From NCBI GenBank assembly GCA_015680685.1, contig MNCI01027436.1:59030-123029 (forward strand): a stretch of 64,000 bases of DNA. The letters run 5' to 3'. This document shows, in pieces, positions 1 to 11,135 of the stretch. The stretch comes from Gnetum montanum. Taxonomy: Eukaryota > Streptophyta > Gnetopsida > Gnetales > Gnetaceae. A program made the translations under genes and the position numbers. Each line of letters opens with the position of its first letter. Within the stretch, counting starts at the first letter, position 1. Under the pieces are notes generated by a model that searched no databases, was not told the origin of the DNA, and saw nothing but the letters and a program-made list of their open reading frames with translations.

Positions 1-700
1 GTATGTCCAAGGAATAATCAAACATCTTTTATAGTTTCTAGTTGGTGGGTTATTCCTTGGATGACCATTATTTTCTTAGGGTCTACCTCAATTCCTACCT
101 ATGATATTTTGTGCCTCAATACAATGCCTTCCTGGACCACTAGGTGACTTTTTTACCAATTGAGCTATAAGTTGGTTTCAACACATCATTTTACCACTTA
201 CTCAAGGTGGTCTAGGGCTTGCTCAAATGTAGCTCAATAACTGAAGAAGTCATCCATGAATACTTCCACATCACTTCTGATTTGCTATTGAAAAATGCTT
301 AGGACTAGGCATTGCAATGTACTAAGAGCATTGCATATACCAAATGGCATTTTGTGATATGTAAAAATGATCCAAGGACTCATAAATGTTTTCTTTGCAT
401 AATCCTCTAGTGTAATTCGAATTTGGTTATAGCCACTATAACCATCTAAAGAACTATAGTAGCAATGCCTAGATATTGTGTCTAGCACCTAATCAACAAA
501 TGGCAATGGAAAATGATCCTTGAATCTTGCTATATTCAACAGTCGAAAATTGATGTAGACCTGCCACTTGCATCCTTTCTTTGGCACAATCATGAGTGGA
601 CTAACCCACTCATTATCAGCAATGGGATAAATGAACCTCACCTTACATACCATCTTATGGTCATGGGTGCCATAGTGGGCCAACTTCTTATCACATAACC
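1..700 (-). pseudogene. Athila-like RT fragment
   Basis: This is a piece of reverse transcriptase from an Athila-like Ty3/gypsy element, cut by the window edge. Read on the minus strand it gives FIYPIADNEWVSPL near 640, the DHFPLPFVD block near 500, SLDGYSGYNQI near 440, MPFGICNA near 345, and the catalytic block VFMDDF near 265. The same order is found in element A at 5900-6560, so both belong to one family. Upstream of FIYPIAD, at about 650, the reading departs from the usual RT approach sequence, which marks a deletion or rearrangement junction. Stops and substitutions are present, so no working enzyme is encoded. It could be the pol part of element D, separated from its gag by elements C and A; that is inference. 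Confidence 0.85.
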
Positions 701-1215
701 ACATCTCATAATCTACCCCACTATGCCTACTTTAATTAAGTGTTTGAACCCCAATGTGGGTACATTCCTACCACCACACCAAAAGACACCCAATGGTTTG
801 GATATGATCAAGCCCCACTATTTCCAACATGCATGGATCCAAACTTTTCATTTATTAATTCTCATCATGATCAAAGGTTCAATCATGGGGGACATCCCCC
901 ATTCTAACAAGCAGAATTAGTAAATGTTTTTCTTTTTCTTTGGTTTTATAATTTTTTGTTTTTTTTTTGATTTTTGATTTTCAAATTTTTCATATTTCAA
1001 TTTGTTGTTTTATCTTTTTGAGGGTAATGTCATCTGTGAATAAAATACTCATGTGCCCTATTGGTTGAGGTGTTGTTCTATGCTATCAAGTCACAAGTGA
1101 CTAATTATTTGGAAAATGAGCCCACAACATCCACCCACCCATTCTATTAATAAGAGTTTCTACTCTAGGTACAATGATATTCTTGTTATCATTAAAACTT
1201 AAACTTTGTACTCAT
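701..1215. other. unassigned flank of element A
   Basis: No recognisable gene or LTR was seen here. The segment has a T-rich low-complexity run at about 930-1015. It ends at the left LTR of element A, and CTCAT at 1211-1215 is the left copy of A's target duplication. It should have been continuous with 11136 onward before A inserted. Confidence 0.5.
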
Positions 1216-2057
1216 TGATGAGTGGCAAGGTACCCCTATGCTCAACCATACGAATACAAGTGTTACGCATGATTCAGTTGAACTCCAAGGATTAAGTGCT
1301 TATGCACCTTCATAGAACAAGGATGGGTTAGGCGATCGTTATCTTCCCAAGCTTACTCATATGGCATGATTGTATGATTAAGTAAACTTGAGGTATATGA
1401 TTTTTATGCTTTTTATGCTTTATGTCCTGGTGCTAAAGAGTGAAGAAGTGAATTAATTAAATAACTAATTTAAATTAACTAATTAGTTAGGTCCTAACTA
1501 GTCCTAACATTAGCATCCGTTCCCACTTTCCATACACATCCTAAACCAATGTAACACTCCTGGGATTACCAAACGCTAATCATTGCTAGGTTACCAAGTG
1601 TTCCATGCATGCTCGAAGTGGTCGTACTAAGTGTGCTTACTTGTGAAAATTAATGAATCAATAAAAGAAAAATTAATTAACTAATGAAAGCATTAAATAA
1701 CTATAAATAGAATTAAGGATGAGAGATAAGCTATTCTGAATGCTGCAAGGTTTATCACAAAGTTTGTCTTTATTTCTGGACACAAGGTGTGCTCAGGTAC
1801 ACAATGCTCAAATAAAGATCCATTCAATATATGACTCCTATGAGCACTCAGAAATAATTCTAACTTTGAGAGGAAGAAACTACAAGAGTTTGGGTAAGGG
1901 ACTAAGAACTAATTGCTAAACCAAGTGTGCCCGCCTCCTATTTATAGGCAACGAGATAGGTCCCGATATCGAATGTCCAATATCACTTGGCAGGATCTGA
2001 TATCATGTACCTGATATCTTGGATGTGATATTGCGACCCCAATATCATGGTTCATCA
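1216..2057 (-). repeat. 3' LTR of element A
   Basis: This LTR of 842 bp starts TGATGAACC and ends in CTCATCA on the minus strand. It matches 10299-11135 along its whole length. A TATA box (tatttata on the plus strand) lies at 1939-1946. Between the TATA box and the 5' end are about six GATATC or ATATC copies (1965-2046) spaced about 14-20 bp. Confidence 0.93.
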
Positions 2058-2070
2058 TACCCCCACGACT
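2058..2070 (-). other. polypurine tract of element A
   Basis: On the minus strand this reads GTCGTGGGGGTA directly before the LTR start TGATGAACC. Element C has GTCGTCGGGGTA in the same position. This is where plus-strand DNA synthesis would be primed. Confidence 0.75.
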
Positions 2071-4009
2071 GAATGAAACTCGTCCTTGAGTTCCTTACCA
2101 AATATTGGAAAGGTATGAGATTATTAACTTAATGACAACTGACGATGACATGGGATGGCAGACTCAAAGTGCCTAGGGGACAGATCAAAAAATATATTAT
2201 AGCATTGGTGTTCATGCCAATTGTGGTGAACATTGTACATAGATGACATCCAAACCCTCATTCGACAACTTGAAGAGAGAGAGAAAAAAAATGAGGCACG
2301 TTGCTACTGATGTTGAAACTGTGCACACCATTGTTCATCCATAGCCACATGTCCAAACTTGTTCCTTGTGTAAATGCTCAAGCTCCAGTCCATCCTGCGT
2401 GCTCCCTCTTATCCTAGTCCATTGTTCATGTAATTACCATATGCACACACAACACACTCATGAATTAGCAAGGGTAGATAAAACCTAATGTAGTTGATAC
2501 CTTGCCTCGATATAAAGCATATTAGCTAGGTTATGGGTATGGTAGATACTGGGTTAGAGGTTTGTGATTGATAACTACTAAAGATGTAGGGGTAAGGTAA
2601 TTATGGAATTAAAAAATTTGTGACAGGGCCCCCACAACTAAGAGTGATCCTCCAGTAGCAATAGGGTGGAAAACTCTAAAGAACAAGAAGGATAAGAGAA
2701 ATAAGAATGGTAAAGCTAATAAAACAAAAGAAAAAATGGATTTCATTTATGGGTTGAATGAGAAATAGTTTATTGCAAGAAATGTTGAAGGGAATGAGCT
2801 TAACATTTGCACCAAAAAGGAATACCAGAGGGTCCTCCCCAAAGCAAGCTCATGCCCTAAATGCCCTGACAAACCTACAAACCAAAGATTCTATGGGCTC
2901 TTGGAATGACATATGGAAACAAAGGTTAGGAGCTTACCCACAAGAGTTTTACTAAACACTAATAATGCATCAAGACCCTTCATAAAATTAGCAATGAGGT
3001 GGAATATAGAAAGCAATATAGAAAGAGAGGAGAGAATGGAACGGAGTTCCAAAATTAGGATGGTGTAAAGTCCCATGTGTTATATGTGGTTAAGGTGACT
3101 TAATAAAATTCTTTGCAAATCCAAATTCAACTATCCACATCTAGTGACCGTGCATCAACACACTTGACCAACCCATCCTCCTAAAGTAACAAAAATATGT
3201 CCACAGAGCCACCACCATCCGAACAAGAGAAGAAGTAGGAAGTGAGAAAGGGCCTTAGCTAGAGGGAACCTTCAGGCATGGGTAACATGTCTTTCCAATG
3301 CCATAACCAATGCTTATAGCCCATGTTTCTTTACTATGTCTAAGGGGTGTGCTTTGAATTCTCGCCAGTTTTTTTTTAAATGTGAGAACCACACCATGCA
3401 AGGACTTACTTGATTTAGTCAACTCCATGATATTTGGTCAAGTGCAGGATGGCAGAAAACCTATGAAAAACATCCAAGTACCCCAAAGAATAACTAGCAA
3501 AAATGTGTGGAATCCCCTTGAGGTCACACCCTTTTCCATCCATTTGAATCTTTCCTTGGTTTGAAGAGTACTAAGGCACCAATTCATTAATAAGTTTTCT
3601 CAGAAAAGGGACAATAAATTTCCAAAAAAAGGAAGACCATAGAGTTGCATGGATAATTGGGTGACATGGACTCATTACCTATTTTATCAAAAGAAACCAT
3701 ATCTTAGCATCAACATTGAAAGTCAAAGTAAAAACCAAACATTTGTAATCAACACTTATTATAATACAACCCACCATCGTGAGCACTTATTATGTGATGA
3801 ATGAGAATAAATCAAACAAAGAAACAATAAAAATGTTAATGATGGTGTAAAAAAAATAAGTAAAGATGAATAATATGTACAACAAAAAAAGGCAAAGGAA
3901 TTGAGGGCTTGGAATGGTTAGCATTTGTGGCCATCTCTCCCATGATTGAATTGGAAGGAGAAGATCCAAAATAATTAGCAAGGTTGTTCACCAATAGAGG
4001 TAGTATTAG
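2071..4009 (-). other. 3' spacer of element A, no gene recognised
   Basis: About 1.9 kb lie between the end of integrase and the PPT. Athila-lineage elements often have an env-like or extra reading frame here. I see only short, stop-interrupted frames with no membrane segment or motif I can support, so I leave it as a non-coding or fully decayed spacer. Confidence 0.5.
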
Positions 4010-5170
4010 TACTTGCTATTTTAGGCTCATGGAAGGGTTTGGTTTGCTGGATGTTGACCAATAACTTCTTATTCAGGCTTTCAAGTTTGTAAATCATTAT
4101 GGCCCCTAAAGAAAAAGTTTCATGAATGATATAAGGTCCTTCCTACAACATTTGAAATTTAGTTCGTTGTCGTACATGTGTGGGATTCCAATAAAGAACC
4201 TTATCTTCTGGTTGGTATTTGAATTTCCTAATCCTTAGGTCATGAAGTTATTTGTTAAAGGCCTTGTGTAATTCATTGGAAAATAGGGTGGCTAGTTGGT
4301 TCTCATCTAGCAAGTTAAGGTTCATTAATCATTCCTTCTGTGCTATATTGAGGTCAAGGTTAACATCACATGCCGTGGATAGTGTATGGAGCTCAGCTTG
4401 AATAGGAAGCATCGAAAGTTTATCATACACTAACTAATAGGGAGAGTAGCCTATAGGGAGTTTCCATGTGGAGCGGTATGCCTAGGGAGCATCATTCAAT
4501 TTGGTGCTCTAGTCTCGCCTATACTTGCTAATGGTTCATGTTAATATTTTTGTGATATCCCTATTGGTGATCTTGGCTTGACCATTCACTTGAGGATGAT
4601 ATGGTGTAGTCAGTTTGTGCTCAACTCCTAAGCATTACATTAACTTTCAAAAAGTTGCACTTGTGAAATATGTATCATTGTCAAAAATAAGTGCACAAGG
4701 CATGCAAAACCCATTTATAATTTGTTGTTGAACAAATTGTGTAGTAGTAGATGATGTACAATTCATAACAATGGCTACTTCTTCCCACTTGGTAAAATAG
4801 TCAACAACAACAACAACAATGTAGGCTTTTCATTGGACATTAGGCTAATAGGCCCCATAAAATCAATTCCCCATATGTTGAAGGATTCTAAAGGTTGAAT
4901 CCATTATTGTGGACCCTCCATTCTAGTAGTCATTGCCCCATCATGTTGGTAGCACTCATAAGATTGGACAAAATGATGAGCGTCCCAAAACAATGCAGGC
5001 CAATAATATCCTGCAAGCAAGATTTTTAAGGCTGTTCATCTTCCTACCCCATAAGGGCCCTCATGAGTGTCTTGGAGAACTCGTAATTAATCTACATTGG
5101 GTACACACCATAAAACCAGGCCATCAAGATATACCTTATAAAAGTGTTCATTGATTTCTATGAAATATTT
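4010..5170 (-). pseudogene. integrase of element A
   Basis: This is the decayed integrase that would join the cDNA copy to host DNA. On the minus strand I see the first catalytic Asp region as WG-D-MGP followed by VDYFTKWEEVA (about 4770-4890). The second Asp lies in FDNDTYFTSATF (about 4640-4700), and the Glu region resembles [11 protein letters not shown] with the Glu position altered (about 4570-4620). A C-terminal EGPYIIHETFSLGA block lies near 4120. Stops occur within the core. It follows RNase H directly, in the usual gypsy order, and ends near 4010. Confidence 0.85.
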
Positions 5171-5870
5171 GGCTCAGTGAAGAAACTGTTGTTTCTTTTT
5201 AATGTCTAACCCTTGTGGTGTTTCTTGTGTAAGTAGATAAGTGAGAATGCTACTATACCAATTTGTATCAATGGGTAAGTGATTTTTTATCATACCTGCA
5301 AAGACGAGTTCATCAGAAAAATGGTCAAAAATTAGATATTCATCCTCTTTGTTGTCCCATCGCAACCGAGATAAATGATCAGCAACAACATTCTCGTTGC
5401 CTTTACGATCGATCATCATAATATCGAACTCTTCTAAGATCACGAGCCATCATATGATGCAAGGGCTCACCATTGGTTTATTCATTAGGAACCAAATTGC
5501 ACTATGATCCATAAGTACAAATACCTTATAGCCCAATTCATAGTGTCTAAATTCTTCTAGTGAAAACACCACAACCATTAACTCTTTTTCCATTGTGGTG
5601 TAATTGAGTTTTGCACCAATGATACTTCAACTTGCATAGTGGATGTAATAGGATCATTTTTGGTCATCTAACTATCTAAGTATGGCTCCTAAGGAAACGT
5701 TGGATGTGTTAGTCATTATGTGGAATAGTGTGGACTAGTCAGGAGCTTGTAAAATAGGTGTTTCTACAAGCTTCTATTTTAAGGTTTGGAAGGCTAGCTC
5801 ACATTTCTTGGTCCATTCAAAAGGTACATCATTCTTCATTAGTTCTACCAAAGGTTTTGCAATCCTTGAA
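5171..5870 (-). pseudogene. RNase H of element A
   Basis: This is the RNase H domain that degrades RNA in the RNA-DNA hybrid. On the minus strand it shows VVVFSLEEFRHYELG, then VFVLMDHSAIWFL with the conserved Asp, then LEEFDIMMIDRKGNENVVADHLSRL (about 5365-5440). The last block is the classical C-terminal RNase H and linker signature of plant gypsy elements. The frame is open over 5174-5443 and interrupted further upstream. It is contiguous with RT to its right and integrase to its left. Confidence 0.87.
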
Positions 5871-6700
5871 AAGTTCTCAATGAAGCATCTATAATAGTCA
5901 ATATGTCCAAGGAATGATCAGATGTATTTTACAGTTTCAAGTTGCTGAGTGATTCCTTGGATGATCTTAATCTTTTCAGGATGTACTTATATCCCTATTT
6001 GTAAAATCTTGTGCCCTAATACAACGCCTTCTTGGAACATTAAATTGCTTTTTTGCCAATTGAGCCTTAGGTTGGTTTCTACAAATCATTTTAGGACTTA
6101 CTCTAATCAGTCCAATGCTTGTTCGAAGTCCACTCCATAGGTGGAGAAATCATCCATAAAGACCTTCACACCATTTCCTATTTACTATTGAAATATACTT
6201 AGAACCAAATTTTGAAATGTTTTTGGGGAACTACACAAGCCAAAAAACATCTACTTATATGCAAATGTCCCCCAAGGATCTATGAACGTAGTCTTAGCTT
6301 AGTCTTTTGGTGCTATTTGAATTTTATTATATCCATGTAGCCATCCAAAAAATTGTAGTAGCAATGCCCTGCAATGATATCTAAGACTTGGTCGATGAAT
6401 GGCAATGGAAAGTGGTCTTTAAATGTTGCCATGTTTAGTAGCCTAAAGTCTACACACCCTCCATTTACCATCCTTTTTAGGCACAATGACTAATGAACTA
6501 ACCCATTCACTATCAGCAATGGGATAGATGAAACTAGCTTTTAGAAGTTGTTCAATTTCTTCTTTAATCACTTGCTTAAGCTTTGGATTCAGTCACCTCT
6601 ATGGTTGTCATTGAGGTTTTATGGAGGGGTCAGTGCAAATTCTATGTTGGCATATCCTAGGATCTATTCTTGTTAATTTAGGATATGACCAAGAAAAGGC
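5871..6700 (-). pseudogene. reverse transcriptase of element A
   Basis: On the minus strand the reading begins KEEIEQLLKASFIYPIADSE (about 6480-6560), then VPKK-GKWRVC, a degraded finger and palm region, and the catalytic FMDDFST near 6150-6170. Downstream HHF and TKKCEFAFKK-like blocks are only partly readable. Several stops and at least one frameshift lie in 6300-6480, so it cannot make a full enzyme. FMDD rather than YVDD is typical of the Athila lineage. The linker between protease and RT, 6701-7126, has no domain I can name. Confidence 0.87.
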
Positions 6701-7126
6701 TTTCGATCATTTGTTTATCATTTTCAGCAGCCTTTATTTTTGTTGAGGAGTGAGCTTAGCATTAATGATTACTGGTTTCCCATGTTTGAGAAATGTATAC
6801 TCCATACCAATGGGCAACAGTTTTAACTCAAGGGGCTTTTTCTTGAACTTGTCAGGAATTTCCAACTTTCCTTAGTTGATATTTTTGATATCAGGACTTG
6901 GAAGTTGGTGATGGACTTGCTCTAATGTATCTATGCTATCAATGTAGGTGCAAGTCAAGCTCTCAGTTGGTTCCATGCATATATTTGAATCATTCTCTTG
7001 GTCAATTGTTAGCCACTAGGTGCCTTCCTATTTTGTGGCTACTTCATACAAACATCTTTGTATGTTAGTTATTAATGCACACTAGTTGCATGTAGGAAAT
7101 GTTAAACATTGTACAAACTAGGACTT

Positions 7127-7530
7127 CTACACACAATTACACCCTATGTCACTGGATGCGATGCATGGAGATTTCTTCTTCTTGATCTTTCCAAATGTAT
7201 TTTCCTTTAATATTTCTAGGGAAAGATTATGTATTCCTAGGCACACATCAATTGTGCTTAGCCATGCTCTTCCCATTATGATTGGGAAGTCCCCCTTATA
7301 GTTGTTAACTTGAATCACTAGGAAATTGGCTAGATATGACCACCCAAAAATAGTGGTGACAATGTCCTTCAATAGTCCTAATGGGATAGTGATGGACTGG
7401 CTAGCCAAATCTAAATGTATGTTACTCTTTTTTAGTGGAGGCAAGTTCTAGGCTTTGCACATTTCTTGAGAGATTAAGTTAACATTAGAACCTAAATCCA
7501 AAAGAGCCTTGCAAGGTTCATTCCCAGCGA
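7127..7530 (-). pseudogene. retropepsin-like protease of element A
   Basis: This is an aspartic protease that would cut the Gag-Pol polyprotein. The active site is readable on the minus strand as ALLDLGSNVNLIS (about 7465-7510). After a stop come LDLASQSITIPLG and then FPIIMGRAWLSTIDVCLGI, the second half of a retropepsin fold with the expected hydrophobic-G-R motif. The 105-residue open frame 7127-7444 holds the C-terminal half. It sits between gag and RT as in other gypsy elements. Confidence 0.88.
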
Positions 7531-10153
7531 TTTGCAAATATATAAGAGGACTTCCAGGATTAGAGAATTTCCTAGGAAGATGACAAGCTTTAATCCAATC
7601 GGTAATTGCATGAGTCAACATGACCATGTGTGTTAAGTATGGTCTTTAATTCAAAGGAAGCTCTGAAGATTGGAATGGTGGTAAGGCATTTGGAGAATTT
7701 TCCACTTGTGGTTGCAAGGCCTTAGTTGGATTGTTGGTTCTAAAGAAATGTCTCTTCTTTATGAAATTTGCTGAACCAATAGTAGGTTGAGGGTTGACAT
7801 CTCTTATAGCATTATGTTGCTGTGGCTTGGCAGGGAGCTTACCCTGCATACCTGGAGTAGGTGGTAATGGAGATAAGGGTGGAAGAGGTGCAGTCGGGTG
7901 AGAAGGATATTATGTTTGTGAAACCTCTCCTCTAGGAGGAGTTCTATAGTACTCATGGGTTTGGTAGTGAGACTGAGGAGTAACATGACTAGTGGAGTCA
8001 CATGGAGAGATTGGCTACTACACATAGTATCCATATGGGTTAGGTTGATGGTAAGGGTACAATTGACGTGGTGGTGGCATTTCCCATTATTGTGGGTGTT
8101 TCCACTATTAATACTATTCATTTGATTATGGTGGAGTTCCACTTAGATAATATGTCAAGGTTTGGTTAAACTATCATGGGCTCCCTTGAGGATAAGGTAA
8201 CCTTTGGGGTGTTTGCTATTTGTTTAATTGTGGGTTTAGCATGTACACCCCTGACTCCTACAGATTTGAGATTACTGGGCAACATCCCTTAGGATGGTCA
8301 TATTAACATATCTGACATTCACCATAATTGTCTGTATCCAAATCTACAACCCCTTCAACGATGGTAGCTTTGCCCTTACCTTTGTTATGTGCATATTCAA
8401 TTTTTTTCTTTTTTCTCATTTCTTAGTTACTACCTAGTTCCCTAGACTCCTCTACTATTTTGAAAATGGTTTGAAATCTACTATCTAGGGAGTCCCACAT
8501 TTGGTCCACCTTTGCCGATACTTCTAATGAAATTTTTTGAATGGGCAAATTTTTCCTATTCACCATCTCTTCAAGTGGTGACTCTTCTTCATCCTCACAA
8601 AATCTAACTTCCTTCTTTTGAAGGGAAGGATCTTTGTTATATTCCTCCACACTCGCTCTTTTCCTTAACTCTCCTTCCTCCTTGGCAACTTGCTCCAACA
8701 ATATTTGTACTTGATGGGCTCTAAGCTCGAATAGTCTTCCTTGGGCATAATTTCCAAGGGTTCTTCATGTTTCATGCCTAAGTCCATCTACAAGATGACG
8801 TAGTTGTTCCCTCTGCAAGTAGACATGGCTAGGGAAATGATGTAATAATGCATAATATCGGCCCATGGCAGCATCAAAGGGTTTGTGTCCTCCTTGTTTC
8901 CATCCTTGGATTTTCTTTCATAGGTTGGACACTCGAGAGTACGTTTGATACTTATCATTAAATAGTTCTAACATGGTACTCCATCAGCGAATGGATTCTG
9001 GTTCTAAGGACCAAAACCAGCTTTCTGCTTCCTTGATCAGTGTCCATGGAAACAACTTGAGTTTTTTCTACTCATTTTCTATGTTTTAGAAGGCACATGC
9101 ATCATGAAATGCTTGCAAATGATTTTGAGAATCAGCGTTGTATCCCCCTTCAAATCATGGGATATTGTTCATGTTCAATCTTTTGATCCTACTCTCTTTT
9201 TGGTGCCTTTTTGGGATTCTAATAGTCTTAGTTATATCTAGCATACTTCGGGTAGCGAGTAGGGGTTCATCGTGATCATGTTGTCTATAGCATCTATGAT
9301 GCCTATGTTGTTCCCTACTCTCCCTCCTTTCACAGTGCGTTTCTCTAGAATGCCTTCATCCCCTTTCTCGACTATTTTTTCTATTATTCTTGTTTCACCT
9401 ACCATTATCCTCAGGGTCTTTCCCTCTACGACTACGTTCTGATCTTGAAGAAGAGGGGGTAGGAGATGATAAAGATGAAGAGGAAGTAGGACTATCACCT
9501 TGATGGTGCCTGCTACCTTCTCTTTGGTGGTTGCAACCTCGATTGCAGTTATGATTAGAATGTCCATCTTTGTCATGTGTTCATGTTCCTTTTTTGGATC
9601 CTTTGTGTCCATTAGTACCATAATCCATGTTATGGATAGTTGAGTGAAGATTCTAATACACAACCCCATGACCAAAGTCAATGGGAGGAACATCATTTTG
9701 TGGAAGATCTCCTGAGGTAGGTTCACCACCATCATTTTCACTTAGGACATATGGAACATCTTGAGATCACTTTACTTTCATAGATTTATGATGTCTTTCC
9801 TATTGTAAGTCCCTTTGACGTTGTTCCTCTATGGGCCAATACTCTCTTAAGTCATGTTCATGCACAATGTACTCTTCTTGTAAGTGTTGCATACCAATTT
9901 GTGTGAGAGCACGAAGAAGCATGCTTGGGATTGAACGATCAGGAGGTGACACTATGTTACCTTCTAAATCATGTCAATGCAATTGTTCATCCTCATGGAG
10001 AATAAAGGTAAAGTTTGGTATATACTCGTTTGGATGAACATATACCACATGAAACTGTTGGGGCACTGGCAGGTCATCATGTGTACTATGCCTCCGATTA
10101 TTCGTTGTGTCAGACCTAGGTGATGAAACACTCTCGTAAGAAGAAGGAGACAT
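7531..10153 (-). pseudogene. gag of element A
   Basis: This is the capsid and nucleocapsid region. The start at 10153 gives MSPSSYESVSSPRSDT, closely matching the start of E gag (21586). A conserved N-terminal block reads NEYIPNFTFILHEDEQLH. A basic, Ser- and Arg-rich linker follows (9238-9741). The retrotransposon gag core lies at about 8800-9170 (HLQAFHDACAF, ESWFWSLEPESI, LELFNDKYQTYS). A charged block at 8423-8701 precedes a zinc knuckle of C-x2-C-x4-H-x4-C form near 8300 (CQIC then YDHPKGCC). The last 400 bases are a Pro-rich linker to protease. Many stops break the frame. Confidence 0.85.
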
Positions 10154-10280
10154 GATTAATTCTTTAGTGTGTGATACTTTTCTCTTCTCTTTTCTAATAA
10201 TTTTAAGATAACCAACCCTAAGGGTTCATTCCAATGAAGGGAAGATTCCTAAGTTCTAATTAGTGCACAAACAACAAAGT

Positions 10281-10297
10281 CCCTGGAAATGGCACCA
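10281..10297 (-). other. primer binding site of element A
   Basis: On the minus strand this reads TGGTGCCATTTCCAGGG, one base after the LTR. It resembles the complement of the 3' end of plant tRNA-Asp (TGGCGCCGTTGCCGGGG), and most differences are transitions. tRNA-Asp is the primer commonly assigned to Athila-lineage elements. Confidence 0.8.
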
Positions 10298-10298
10298 A

Positions 10299-11135
10299 TG
10301 ATGAGCGGCAAGGTACCCCTACACTCAACCATATGAATACGAGTGTTACATGTGATCTGCTCAAACTCCAAGGACTAAGTGCTTATGTGCCTTCATAGAA
10401 CAAGGATGGGTTAGGTGATCATTGTCTTTCCAAGCTTACTCATATGGCACGATTGTATGGTTAAGTAAACTTGAGGTATATGATTTTTATGCTTTTTATG
10501 TTTTATGTCTTGGTGCTAAAGAGGGAAGAAGTGAATCAATTGAATAACTAATTTAAATTAGCTAATCAACTAAGTCCTAACTAGTCCTAACACCAGCATC
10601 CATACCCACTTTCTGTACACGTACACATCTTGAACCAGTGTAACACTCCTAGGATTACCAAACACTAATTGTTATTGGGTTACCAAGTGTTCCATGCATG
10701 ATCAAAGTGGTCATGTTGAGTGTGCTTAAATGTGAAAATTAACGAATCAATAAAAGAAAAATTAATTAACTAATGAAAGCATTAAAGAATTGTAAATAGC
10801 ATTAAGGGTGAGAGATAAGCTATTCTAAATGCTACAAGGTTTATCACAAAGTTCATCTTTATTTTTGGACACAAGGTGTGCTTAAGTACACAATTCTTGA
10901 ATAAAGATTCGTTCACTTTATGAATCCTACTGTAGGCACTCAGAAATAATTCTAACTCTGAGAGGGAGAAGTTGCAAGAGTTTGGGTAAGGGACTAAGAA
11001 CTAACTACCAAACCAAGTGCGCCCACCTCTTATTTATAGGCAACAAGACAGGTCCCGATATCAGATGTTTGATATCACTTGGTAGGATATGATATTGTGG
11101 ATCCAATATCACAGATGCGATATCGTGGCTCATCA
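10299..11135 (-). repeat. 5' LTR of element A
   Basis: This partner of the LTR at 1216-2057 is 837 bp, ends CTCATCA next to the PBS and starts TGATGAGCC. The TATA box is at 11031-11038 on the minus strand. GATATC-like repeats lie at 11057-11125. The right target duplication CTCAC follows at 11136-11140. Confidence 0.93.

Larger units (their letters stand above)
1216..11135 (-). mobile_element. complete Athila-like LTR retrotransposon A
   Basis: This is a full-length Ty3/gypsy retrotransposon on the minus strand. In element order it holds the 5' LTR (10299-11135), PBS (10281-10297), gag, protease, RT, RNase H, integrase, a 3' spacer, PPT (2058-2070) and 3' LTR (1216-2057). The flanks are CTCAT (1211-1215) and CTCAC (11136-11140), a 5-bp target duplication with one transition. 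FMDDF in RT and a tRNA-Asp-like PBS point to the Athila lineage. The two LTRs differ at many sites, mostly transitions, and I judge them roughly 85-90% alike by eye, so the insertion is old. Every coding region carries stops, so the copy is dead. Confidence 0.92.
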
